A DNA stretch of 11,730 nt from Bacillota bacterium (GTDB taxonomy: Bacteria > Bacillota > Clostridia > Lachnospirales > Anaerotignaceae): the NCBI GenBank assembly GCA_017547125.1, contig JAFYQL010000194.1, positions 1 through 11,730 of the forward strand, written 5' to 3'. This document shows positions 6,748-11,730 of the stretch, piece after piece. Below the pieces are notes generated by a model. That model did no database searches, had not been told where the DNA came from, and worked only from the letters and a program-made list of their open reading frames with translations. Made by a program: the position numbers and the translations under genes. How positions within the stretch are numbered: the first letter of the stretch is position 1; the number at the start of each line of letters is the position of its first letter.

Positions 6748-7406
6748 TATTCAGCGCCTCCTTCTCTCTTAACTGCTTTAACAGGAAGAACTTCACCCTT
6801 GTAGATCCATACTTTGATACCAACTTTGCCGTATGTTGTGTCTGCTTCTGCAAAACCATAGTCAATGTTAGCACGAAGTGTCTGAAGTGGAATTGTTCCT
6901 TCATGATATGTTTCTGTTCTTGCCATGTCAGCACCACCAAGACGGCCGCTGCATGATGTTTTGATACCCTGAGCACCGAACTTCATTGTTCTACCCATAG
7001 CCTGCTTCATAGCACGACGGAATGTAACACGGTTTTCAAGCTGCTGTGCAATGTTTTCTGCAACAAGCTGGCTATCAAGTTCTGGTCTCTTGATTTCTTC
7101 GATATTGATGCTTACCTTGTGGTTTGACATCTTCTGAACTTCACTTCTGAGTTCTTCAATTGCTGCACCGTTTCTACCGATAACGATACCAGGTTTTGCT
7201 GTAAATACAGTTACCTTAACTTTATCTGTTGTTCTTTCGATAGCAATTTTTGAAACGCCTGAAGCGAATAATTTTTTCTTAATAAATTTTCTGATTTTTA
7301 CGTCTTCAACTAAGTAGTCAGCAAAATCCTTTTCAGCGTACCATTTAGTATCCCAATCTTTGATGATGCCAACTCTTAAGCCATGTGGATTAACTTTCTG
7401 TCCCAT
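6747..7406 (-). CDS. rpsC: 30S ribosomal protein S3 (uS3)
   Basis: S3 forms part of the mRNA entry tunnel on the head of the 30S subunit and has helicase-associated basic residues. The 219-residue product begins MGQKVNPHGLRVGIIKDWD. The type II KH domain follows, with its GxxG loop as GRNG in KPGIVIGRNGAAIEELR. The C-terminal domain has GCSGRLGGADMAR-type sequence (here SCSGRLGGADMARTE), then YGFAEADTTYGKVGIKVWIYKGE. The ATG lies 7 nt after AAGGGAGG, which is contiguous with the rplV stop (12-nt gap). The last codons contain the SD for rplP, and the stop overlaps its ATG by one base. Confidence 0.98.
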   Translation of the reverse strand: MGQKVNPHGLRVGIIKDWDTKWYAEKDFADYLVEDVKIRKFIKKKLFASGVSKIAIERTTDKVKVTVFTAKPGIVIGRNGAAIEELRSEVQKMSNHKVSINIEEIKRPELDSQLVAENIAQQLENRVTFRRAMKQAMGRTMKFGAQGIKTSCSGRLGGADMARTETYHEGTIPLQTLRANIDYGFAEADTTYGKVGIKVWIYKGEVLPVKAVKREGGAE

Positions 7407-7418
7407 TGTGAACCTCCC

Positions 7419-7808
7419 TTATCTCTCATTGAGGATGATGGATATATGACATGTTCTCTTAAGAATTCTGTTAGCGCTGCCTTTACCTCTTGGACGAATT
7501 CTCTTCATCACTGGAGCCTGGCCAGCCTGAACATCTTCAACATATAATTTGCTGACATCCATACCTAAATTGTTTTCTGCATTTGCGATAGCTGAGTGTA
7601 AAACTTTGCCACAAATTTCTGCTGCAAGTCTTGGGTTATATTTAAGCATAGCTTCTGCTGTTACAGCATCCTTGCCTTTAATCTGATCTAAAACGATTTT
7701 AGCTTTAGAAGCAGGAATACCAACATATTTTGCAGTTGCCTGTGGTCTGTTATCTTTTGTTGCTATATTTCTTTCTCTTTTAATTTGGCTTCTATGTCCT
7801 TTTGCCAT
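7419..7808 (-). CDS. rplV: 50S ribosomal protein L22 (uL22)
   Basis: L22 spans the large subunit with a long beta hairpin that lines the peptide exit tunnel near its constriction. The 129-residue product starts MAKGHRSQIKRERN. It contains the core KAKIVLDQIKGKDAV and the hairpin region APVMKRIRPRGKGSANRILK. Changes in this hairpin give macrolide resistance in other bacteria; here it looks ordinary. An in-frame TTG at 7817 lies only about 2 nt after the GGAGGG SD and is rejected; the ATG at 7808 has the proper spacing of about 10 nt. Confidence 0.97.
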   Translation of the reverse strand: MAKGHRSQIKRERNIATKDNRPQATAKYVGIPASKAKIVLDQIKGKDAVTAEAMLKYNPRLAAEICGKVLHSAIANAENNLGMDVSKLYVEDVQAGQAPVMKRIRPRGKGSANRILKRTCHISIILNER

Positions 7809-7835
7809 GACAACCAAACCCTCCTTCCGAAACTA

Positions 7836-8120
7836 TTATCTTACTCTTGATTTCTTTTCAGCGTCCTTACCGTGACCTCTGTATGTTCTTGTTAAAGCGA
7901 ATTCACCAAGTTTGTGGCCAACCATGTCTTCTGTAACATATACAGGTACATGTGTTTTACCATTGTGAACTGCGATTGTATGACCGATCATGTCAGGATA
8001 AATTGTTGAACGACGAGACCATGTCTTAACAACTTCTTTCTTGCCTTCTTCGTTGAGGGCGTCGATTTTCTTAAGAAGATGTTCATCAGCGAAAGGTCCC
8101 TTTTTGAGTGATCTGCTCAT
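7836..8120 (-). CDS. rpsS: 30S ribosomal protein S19 (uS19)
   Basis: S19 binds the head of the 30S subunit and forms intersubunit bridges with the central protuberance. The 94-residue product is canonical: MSRSLKKGPFADEHLLKK at the start, TWSRRSTIYPDMIGHTIAVHN in the middle and GEFALTRTYRGHGKDAEKK near the end. The ATG follows AAGGAGG by 8 nt. Spacing is 41 nt from rplB and 27 nt to the chosen rplV start. Confidence 0.98.
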   Translation of the reverse strand: MSRSLKKGPFADEHLLKKIDALNEEGKKEVVKTWSRRSTIYPDMIGHTIAVHNGKTHVPVYVTEDMVGHKLGEFALTRTYRGHGKDAEKKSRVR

Positions 8121-8161
8121 ATTTTAATCCTCCTTGAATTCTCAAATGCTAAGCTGCAAAA

Positions 8162-8989
8162 TTAGTCTCTACCACGAATGATGAGCTTGCTTGAAGCTTT
8201 GTGTTTCTTTCTTGTCTTGTAACCAAGTGCTGGTTTACCCCATGGTGTCATTGGAGATGGACGACCGATTGGTGATCTACCTTCACCACCACCGTGTGGA
8301 TGGTCGTTAGGGTTCATTACAGAACCTCTTACTGTAGGTCTGATACCCATGTGACGTTTTCTACCAGCTTTACCGATGTGTACAAGCTCATGATCTGCGT
8401 TGCCAACCTGACCGATTGTAGCGCGACAGTCGATAGGGAGTAATCTCATTTCGCCTGAAGGAAGTTTAACTGTTGCATACTTACCTTCTTTAGCCATAAG
8501 CTGAGCTACGTTACCAGCTGCACGAACAAGCTGTGCGCCTTTGCCTGGCTTCATTTCAATATTGTGAATGCTAGCGCCGATTGGAATAAGTCTCATTGGA
8601 AGTGCGTTACCTGTACGAACTTCAGCTTCTGGACCGTTCATAATCTTGTCGCCAACTTTTAATCCGTTAGGAGCAAGAATGTAGCTCTTTACGCCGTCTG
8701 CGTATACGATAAGAGCAATGTTTGCTGTTCTGTTTGGATCGTATTCGATTGCTTTTACTGTTGCAGGGATACCGTCTTTATTTCTCTTAAAGTCGATAAG
8801 TCTGTATTTGATTTTTGCGCCGCCGCCGTGGTGACGAACTGTTAATTTACCCTGATTATTTCTGCCTGCTGTTTTCTTAAGGTGAACAACGAGGCTCTTC
8901 TCAGGAGTTGATTTTGTGATTTCTTCGAATGTTGACACGCTCATGTGTCTTCTTGAAGGTGTATAAGGCTTATATCTCTTAATGCCCAT
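8162..8989 (-). CDS. rplB: 50S ribosomal protein L2 (uL2)
   Basis: L2 is an essential 23S-binding protein needed for subunit association and peptidyl-transferase activity. The 275-residue product begins MGIKRYKPYTPSRRHMSVS. It has the N-terminal OB-like domain with RHHGGGAKIKYRLIDFKR, and the SH3-like domain. The C-terminal loop has NDHPHGGGEGRSPIGRPS, which contains the histidine implicated in peptidyl-transferase function (H229 in E. coli numbering). The frame extends to a TTG at 9007, but that codon overlaps the AAAGGAGTG SD; the ATG at 8989 gives both the family N-terminus and proper spacing. It is separated from rplW by 74 nt, longer than average. Confidence 0.98.
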   Translation of the reverse strand: MGIKRYKPYTPSRRHMSVSTFEEITKSTPEKSLVVHLKKTAGRNNQGKLTVRHHGGGAKIKYRLIDFKRNKDGIPATVKAIEYDPNRTANIALIVYADGVKSYILAPNGLKVGDKIMNGPEAEVRTGNALPMRLIPIGASIHNIEMKPGKGAQLVRAAGNVAQLMAKEGKYATVKLPSGEMRLLPIDCRATIGQVGNADHELVHIGKAGRKRHMGIRPTVRGSVMNPNDHPHGGGEGRSPIGRPSPMTPWGKPALGYKTRKKHKASSKLIIRGRD

Positions 8990-9027
8990 TTTTTCCACTC
9001 CTTTCAAATAGTACGAATCTGTTCTCT

Positions 9028-9041
9028 ACACGTTTCCGTGT
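9028..9041 (-). other. GNRA-capped stem in the rplW-rplB spacer
   Basis: On the transcript strand ACACG and CGTGT pair (9037-9041 with 9028-9032) around a GAAA tetraloop, a classical stable hairpin cap. It lies in the middle of the 74-nt spacer, about 20 nt upstream of the rplB SD. There is no U-tract, so it is not a terminator. A role as a protein-binding or RNA-processing element is only inferred; a 5-bp stem can also arise by chance. Confidence 0.4.
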
Positions 9042-9063
9042 GTATCTATGTTTGGGGTATTAA

Positions 9064-9363
9064 TTACATACCCATGAAAAGTTCGATTTCTTTGCTGTCA
9101 GCTGTAAGTTTAACAACTGCTTTTTTCTTCTTAGCTGTTTTGCCTTCGATCATGCCTCTTCTTTTGCCTTTGCCAGCGTAGTTCATTGTGTTAACTGATT
9201 CTACTTTAGCGCCGTCAAACATTTTTTCTACAGCATCTGCGATCTGAGCCTTTGTTGCTGTTGGGTGTACTAAGAATGTGTATTTCTTGTCTTCAAGAAC
9301 TGCCATACTAGCTTCTGTGATTACAGGTTTAAGTATAACGTCATAATATTTAAGATCTGCCAT
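9064..9363 (-). CDS. rplW: 50S ribosomal protein L23 (uL23)
   Basis: L23 sits at the tunnel exit and in other bacteria docks trigger factor and SRP. The 99-residue product starts MADLKYYDVILKPVITEASM. It contains YTFLVHPTATKAQIADAVE, the extended loop VNTMNYAGKGKRRGMIEG, and ends KEIELFMGM. The GAGGAGGTG SD is formed by the codons for EEVY at the end of rplD, 8 nt before the ATG. The whole start region (first 43 nt) lies within the extended rplD frame, so the two genes overlap far more than the usual 1-4 nt. Confidence 0.97.
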   Translation of the reverse strand: MADLKYYDVILKPVITEASMAVLEDKKYTFLVHPTATKAQIADAVEKMFDGAKVESVNTMNYAGKGKRRGMIEGKTAKKKKAVVKLTADSKEIELFMGM

Positions 9364-9983
9364 AATGCGTACACCTCCTCAATTTTTGCTACTGCTTCTT
9401 TAGTCATAACTAAAGTGTTGTATTTTAATAAGTCGTAAAAGTTGATTGTGTTTACAGCTGCTGTTTTAACTTCAGGAATGTTTCTAGCTGAAAGCATTAC
9501 GTTTTTGTTTGAACCGTCCATAACAATGAGGGCCTGACCTGCATTGATATTTGTAAGAACTTTAGCCATTTCCTTTGTTTTTACTGTTTCAAGTGTAAGT
9601 TCATCAACTACGATGATTTTGTTTTCAACTGCTTTTGTTGTAAGAGCTGATTTAAGAGCAACTCTCTTTAACTTCTTGTTGAGTTTGAATGAGTAATCTC
9701 TTGGCTTTGGAGCGAATACTACGCCACCGCCTGTCCACTGTGGTGAACGGATTGAGCCCTGTCTTGCACGGCCTGTACCTTTCTGTCTCCATGGTTTTCT
9801 ACCGCCGCCGCTTACTTCAGCGCGTGTTTTTGCGCTCTGTGTACCCTGTCTCTGGTTTGCAAGGTACTGAACAACTGCTAAGTGCATAGCGTGTTCGTTT
9901 ACATCTATACCGAAAATTTCGTCGTTAAGGTTAATTGTACCAACCTCAGCGCCGCTCATGTTGTATACTTTAACATCTGCCAT
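9321..9983 (-). CDS. rplD: 50S ribosomal protein L4 (uL4) with 14-residue C-terminal extension
   Basis: L4 binds 23S rRNA domain I and sends a loop into the exit tunnel; in E. coli it also represses the S10 operon. From the ATG at 9983 the product has 220 residues, with the tunnel loop SGGGRKPWRQKGTGRARQG at 58-76 followed by SIRSPQWTGGGVVF. The in-frame TTG at 9989 is only 2 nt after the SD and is rejected. The family core ends at IEEVYA (residue 206), where other L4 genes usually stop. Here codon 207 is TTA, and the frame continues for 14 residues (LWQILNIMTLYLNL) to a TAA at 9321-9323, overlapping rplW by 43 nt. A TAA-to-TTA change at 9364 would explain this exactly. Confidence 0.95.
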   Translation of the reverse strand: MADVKVYNMSGAEVGTINLNDEIFGIDVNEHAMHLAVVQYLANQRQGTQSAKTRAEVSGGGRKPWRQKGTGRARQGSIRSPQWTGGGVVFAPKPRDYSFKLNKKLKRVALKSALTTKAVENKIIVVDELTLETVKTKEMAKVLTNINAGQALIVMDGSNKNVMLSARNIPEVKTAAVNTINFYDLLKYNTLVMTKEAVAKIEEVYALWQILNIMTLYLNL

Positions 9984-10011
9984 GTTCAAATCCTCCTTTC
10001 GTAAAGTTTAA

Positions 10012-10641
10012 TTAAGCCTTTACGCTGTCTTTGATTACTAAAATTGAGCCCTTAGGACCTGGTACAGCGCCTTTGATAAGGATGAGGTTCTTTTCAGCGT
10101 CTGCGCTTACGATTTCAAGGTTCTGAACTGTTACGTTTACATTACCCATCTGACCAGCCATTCTCTTACCTTTTTTAACTCTACCTGGTGTAGTAGCTGA
10201 GCTCATTGAACCTGTTACTCTGTGGCTCTTTGAACCGTGAGTTTCAGGACCTCTGTGGAAGCCGTGTCTCTTGATTACGCCTGCGTAACCTTTACCTTTT
10301 GATACACCGCTTACGTCTACTCTATCGCCTGTTGCGAATACGTCTGCCTTGATTTCAGCACCAACTTCGAAGTTAGCTGCATCTTCAAGTCTGAATTCTT
10401 TTAATACTTTAACTGTTGTAAGACCTGCTTTAGCAAGGTGACCTGCTTCAGGTTTGTTTACTCTGCTTTCCTTTTTAGTACCGAAACCTACCTGGATTGC
10501 TGAATAACCGTCGTTTTCAACTGTTTTCTTCTGTACTACAACACATGGGCCAGCTTCAAGAACAGTTACAGGGATAAGATTACCTGTTTCGCTGAAAACC
10601 TGTGTCATACCGATTTTCTGAGCTATAATAGCTTTTTTCAT
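10012..10641 (-). CDS. rplC: 50S ribosomal protein L3 (uL3)
   Basis: L3 is, with L24, an initiator of 50S assembly; its extension reaches close to the peptidyl-transferase centre. The 209-residue product begins MKKAIIAQKIGMTQVFSE. It has the conserved stretch KGKGYAGVIKRHGFHRGPE, followed by THGSKSHRVTGSMSSATTPG and KRMAGQMGNVNVTVQNL, typical of L3, including the Gln-containing loop that is methylated in some bacteria. AGGAGGTG lies 8 nt before the ATG. It is separated from rpsJ by 146 nt and from rplD by 28 nt. Confidence 0.98.
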   Translation of the reverse strand: MKKAIIAQKIGMTQVFSETGNLIPVTVLEAGPCVVVQKKTVENDGYSAIQVGFGTKKESRVNKPEAGHLAKAGLTTVKVLKEFRLEDAANFEVGAEIKADVFATGDRVDVSGVSKGKGYAGVIKRHGFHRGPETHGSKSHRVTGSMSSATTPGRVKKGKRMAGQMGNVNVTVQNLEIVSADAEKNLILIKGAVPGPKGSILVIKDSVKA

Positions 10642-10787
10642 CTTTTCGCACCTCCTGATTTTCTACAGCGGATTGCCCTTTCGGATAATAGCGGTTCTGT
10701 TCTTCCCTCTCCTCAGGGTAATCATTCTAGTTTATATCAAGTTTCGTATACGTTTCCCTTATATATAAACCATTTTGTTTGGAAAAA
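10642..10787 (-). other. 146-nt rpsJ-rplC spacer with GNRA-capped hairpin
   Basis: This non-coding stretch is the longest gap between genes of the operon. On the transcript strand an irregular hairpin can form around a GAAA tetraloop: ATTATCC/GGGCAAT (10683-10689 with 10672-10678, one mismatch and one G-U) with an outer ACAG/CTGT pairing (10697-10700 with 10665-10668). Two short palindromes, 10745-10752 (cgtatacg) and 10759-10768 (ttatatataa), lie nearer rpsJ. There is no terminator-like U-tract and no small gene with an SD. It could be the leader of a separate rplC transcript, or a regulatory or processing element. Confidence 0.5.
10758..10785 (-). promoter_or_regulatory. Possible weak internal promoter ahead of rplC
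   Basis: On the minus strand TTTCCA (10780-10785, four of six matches to TTGACA) is followed after 16 nt by TATAAG (10758-10763, five of six to TATAAT). It begins 3 nt after the end of rpsJ and would give rplC a leader of about 110 nt. The AT-rich palindrome there makes a chance match likely, so this is only a candidate. Confidence 0.25.
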
Positions 10788-11099
10788 TTACATAATTTTT
10801 ACTGTGATATCAACACCAGCTGGTAAGTCAAGTCTGCTGATTGCATCTGCTGTTTTAGCTGTTGGCATGATGATATCAATCAATCTTTTGTGAGTTCTCA
10901 TTTCAAACTGTTCTCTAGAGTCTTTGTACTTGTGAACAGCTCTGAGGATTGTTACTACTTCCTTCTTTGTAGGAAGTGGAATAGGTCCACTGATCTGAGC
11001 TCCTGTTTTCTTTGCAGTTTCGATGATCTGCATTGCTGACTGATCGATTAATTTGTGATCGTAAGCTTTAAGACTGATTCTAATTTTCTGGTTAGCCAT
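10788..11099 (-). CDS. rpsJ: 30S ribosomal protein S10 (uS10)
   Basis: S10 binds the head of the 30S subunit and in many bacteria also acts with NusB in rRNA antitermination. The 103-residue product is canonical: IRISLKAYDHKLIDQSA near the start, then GAQISGPIPLPTKKEVVT and RTHKRLIDIIMPT, ending in LPAGVDITVKIM. The ATG follows AAAAGGAGGGG and a run of seven Ts. It is the first gene of the operon, 240 nt downstream of the predicted transcription start. The str operon genes (rpsL, rpsG, fusA, tuf), which often precede rpsJ in Bacillota, are not within the 630 nt upstream. Confidence 0.98.
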   Translation of the reverse strand: MANQKIRISLKAYDHKLIDQSAMQIIETAKKTGAQISGPIPLPTKKEVVTILRAVHKYKDSREQFEMRTHKRLIDIIMPTAKTADAISRLDLPAGVDITVKIM

Positions 11100-11340
11100 A
11101 AAAAAAGTCCCCTCCTTTTCGTACTTTTACCTTCAGCACGACAAGTGGTGACTGCACACTTATCCGGGTGTGTCGCAACTCTCAAAGACACACAAAGTCT
11201 GTTCTCAGACTTTTTAACCCACATATTCAGTACAGTGACCTTGTCGCCCGGTTTCTTGAACTGGACATCGCTCCGCGGAAAACCCTCACCTAATTCTTTT
11301 AGGCTAGGCAACCTCCGTTTCATCGCTCTATGTCACAACA
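11100..11340 (-). ncRNA. Structured 5' leader of the S10-spc transcript (candidate cis-regulatory RNA)
   Basis: About 240 nt separate the predicted transcription start from the rpsJ ATG. The leader contains an 8-bp hairpin (11194-11201 with 11206-11213, 4-nt loop). Directly abutting it is a 7-bp hairpin (11168-11174 with 11187-11193, 12-nt loop), and a 5-bp hairpin lies near the 5' end (11289-11293 with 11299-11303). Two long-range pairings are possible: 11247-11251 with 11164-11168, and 11240-11246 with 11139-11145. Their order on the RNA prevents simple nesting, so they form a pseudoknot or are alternatives. The rpsJ SD lies in the loop of a weak AAAAGT/ACTTTT stem. No clear intrinsic terminator is present. 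The pairings are read from the sequence; autoregulation by a ribosomal protein is a guess. Confidence 0.5.
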
Positions 11341-11346
11341 CTGAAA

Positions 11347-11375
11347 ATTATACACTAACATCATCAATTTGGCAA
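11347..11375 (-). promoter_or_regulatory. Main sigma-A promoter of the S10-spc operon
   Basis: On the minus strand TTGCCA (-35, 11370-11375) and TATAAT (-10, 11347-11352) are separated by exactly 17 bp. The -10 box is perfect and the -35 matches four of six positions. Transcription would start near 11340. It is the only near-consensus promoter upstream of rpsJ and faces the operon. Confidence 0.85.
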
Positions 11376-11430
11376 GAATTTTTTTAAGAAAAATTCGTAA
11401 AAACTTGACTAAATTTTCAATTTTTTTAAA
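11376..11430 (-). promoter_or_regulatory. A/T-tract UP-element-like region
   Basis: Directly upstream of the -35 box lie phased A- and T-tracts, including an 8-bp AT-rich palindrome (11376-11383 with 11389-11396). Such tracts bind the RNA polymerase alpha C-terminal domain at strong ribosomal promoters. The composition is seen; the function is inferred. Confidence 0.45.
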
Positions 11431-11608
11431 GCCATTTCTATACAAACTACACATAAAACCCACTTAAAAAGAGTGATAATACCTCTTTCGGCATTTTTCC
11501 ATCTCCCAAAACGCATCAAATATATAGAAAACTTTGTACAATAATTTCCTACATATTGTATAGCATTCTTCACTTAAGTCTGTTTCATATTTTACTGTAC
11601 AAAATGTA
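11431..11608. other. AT-rich intergenic stretch without a gene
   Basis: No reading frame with an SD is visible on either strand. The only structure I see is a 7-bp inverted repeat, tacaata at 11537-11543 with tattgta at 11554-11560, and a copy of ctgtac at 11595-11600 that is complementary to part of the adjoining terminator-like hairpin. Confidence 0.6.
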
Positions 11609-11635
11609 AAAAGTACAGCCTAAAACTGTACTTTT
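11609..11635 (-). terminator. Intrinsic-terminator-like hairpin upstream of the S10 promoter
   Basis: aaaagtacag (11609-11618) and ctgtactttt (11626-11635) form a perfect 10-bp stem with a 7-nt loop. On the minus strand the stem runs into five Ts, on the plus strand into four. It would best end minus-strand transcription from a gene beyond the right edge, before the S10 promoter, and lies 25 nt after a possible stop codon at 11661. The stem is GC-poor, so efficiency may be moderate. Confidence 0.6.
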
Positions 11636-11660
11636 ATACCTGTTTCTTCTATATAATATA

Positions 11661-11729
11661 TCACTTTTCACATTCTGGGTGGTCTTTTATATATTTTTTG
11701 TTCTTTATATGCCCCACAGTCATAAGCGG
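11661..11729 (-). CDS. Possible 3' end of an unidentified gene
   Basis: Entering from the right edge, one minus-strand frame reads 22 codons, ending in KNKKYIKDHPECEK and a TGA at 11661-11663. The hydrophilic charged ending looks like a protein C-terminus, and a terminator-like hairpin follows 25 nt later, which fits the end of a gene. Another frame is also open for 20 codons to a TGA at 11668-11670, so the choice is uncertain. I do not recognise the protein. Confidence 0.35.
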   Translation of the reverse strand, partial: PLMTVGHIKNKKYIKDHPECEK

Positions 11730-11730
11730 A

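Noticed and set aside
6734..6976. An 80-codon minus-strand frame inside rpsC reaching the rplP start
   Set aside because: It is an alternative frame of rpsC; the conserved S3 C-terminal domain is encoded in the other frame.
11262..11310. A T-box-like motif in the rpsJ leader (AGGTGAGGG followed by CCGCGG)
   Set aside because: The similarity to the T-box consensus is superficial: the order and spacing do not match, there is no specifier stem or terminator, and r-protein operons are not T-box targets.
11048..11323. A 91-codon minus-strand frame covering the rpsJ leader, as a possible leader-encoded protein
   Set aside because: No SD precedes its ATG, it runs out of frame into rpsJ, and the region is dominated by inverted repeats. 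I do not recognise the translation as any family. A structured RNA leader explains the stretch better.
11266..11328. An 8-nt direct repeat, catcgctc at 11266-11273 and 11321-11328
   Set aside because: Short and without flanking similarity; not distinguishable from chance at this length.
11055..11387. A 110-codon plus-strand frame opposite the leader and promoter
   Set aside because: It runs antisense through the promoter, leader and hairpins, and shows no SD or recognisable motif; it is a chance open frame.
1..11730. CRISPR arrays, tRNA or rRNA genes, insertion sequences, defence or toxin-antitoxin genes
   Set aside because: None seen. Apart from the non-coding gaps described, the window is filled by r-protein genes, secY and adk.

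Overview
This window is the S10-spc ribosomal protein cluster of a Gram-positive bacterium. Every confident gene lies on the minus strand, so transcription runs from the right edge to the left. In transcript order the genes are rpsJ, rplC, rplD, rplW, rplB, rpsS, rplV, rpsC, rplP, rpmC, rpsQ, rplN, rplX, rplE, rpsN (zinc type), rpsH, rplF, rplR, rpsE, rpmD, rplO, secY and the first 114 codons of adk. The order, the short zinc-ribbon S14 between L5 and S8, adk directly after secY, moderate-to-low GC and strong AAGGAGG-type Shine-Dalgarno (SD) sites before nearly every gene point to Bacillota. The protein sequences look most like class Clostridia, perhaps a Ruminococcus-like member of the Oscillospirales; that finer placement is an impression, not a computed result.

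Layout from right to left. 11661-11729 may be the last 22 codons of an unidentified minus-strand gene. An intrinsic-terminator-like hairpin at 11609-11635 follows it, and the AT-rich stretch 11376-11608 holds no gene. A near-consensus sigma-A promoter (TTGCCA, 17 bp, TATAAT) lies at 11347-11375. A roughly 240-nt untranslated leader with several hairpins then leads into rpsJ. The S10 block (rpsJ to rpsQ) runs without a break into the spc block (rplN to adk). Most gene junctions are 11-42 nt, or 1-43 nt overlaps. Four are clearly longer: rpsJ-rplC (146 nt), rplF-rplR (127 nt), rplW-rplB (74 nt) and secY-adk (68 nt). Each of these four holds an inverted repeat.

The products are the structural proteins of both ribosomal subunits, the channel subunit of the Sec translocon (SecY) and adenylate kinase, so the operon couples ribosome supply to protein export and nucleotide balance. 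Several true starts are internal to the longest reading frames (rplO, rplF, rpmC, rplV, rplB, rplD). rpmD is a short gene of 59 codons. rplE and rpsQ appear to start with GTG.

No new defence, mobile or biosynthetic system is visible. What deserves a second look is the non-coding and junction structure: the structured rpsJ leader with two mutually incompatible long-range pairings, an 11-bp hairpin insertion between rplF and rplR, the long rpsJ-rplC spacer with a possible promoter and a GNRA-capped stem, and an L4 protein whose stop codon has apparently been lost, adding 14 residues and a 43-nt overlap with rplW.
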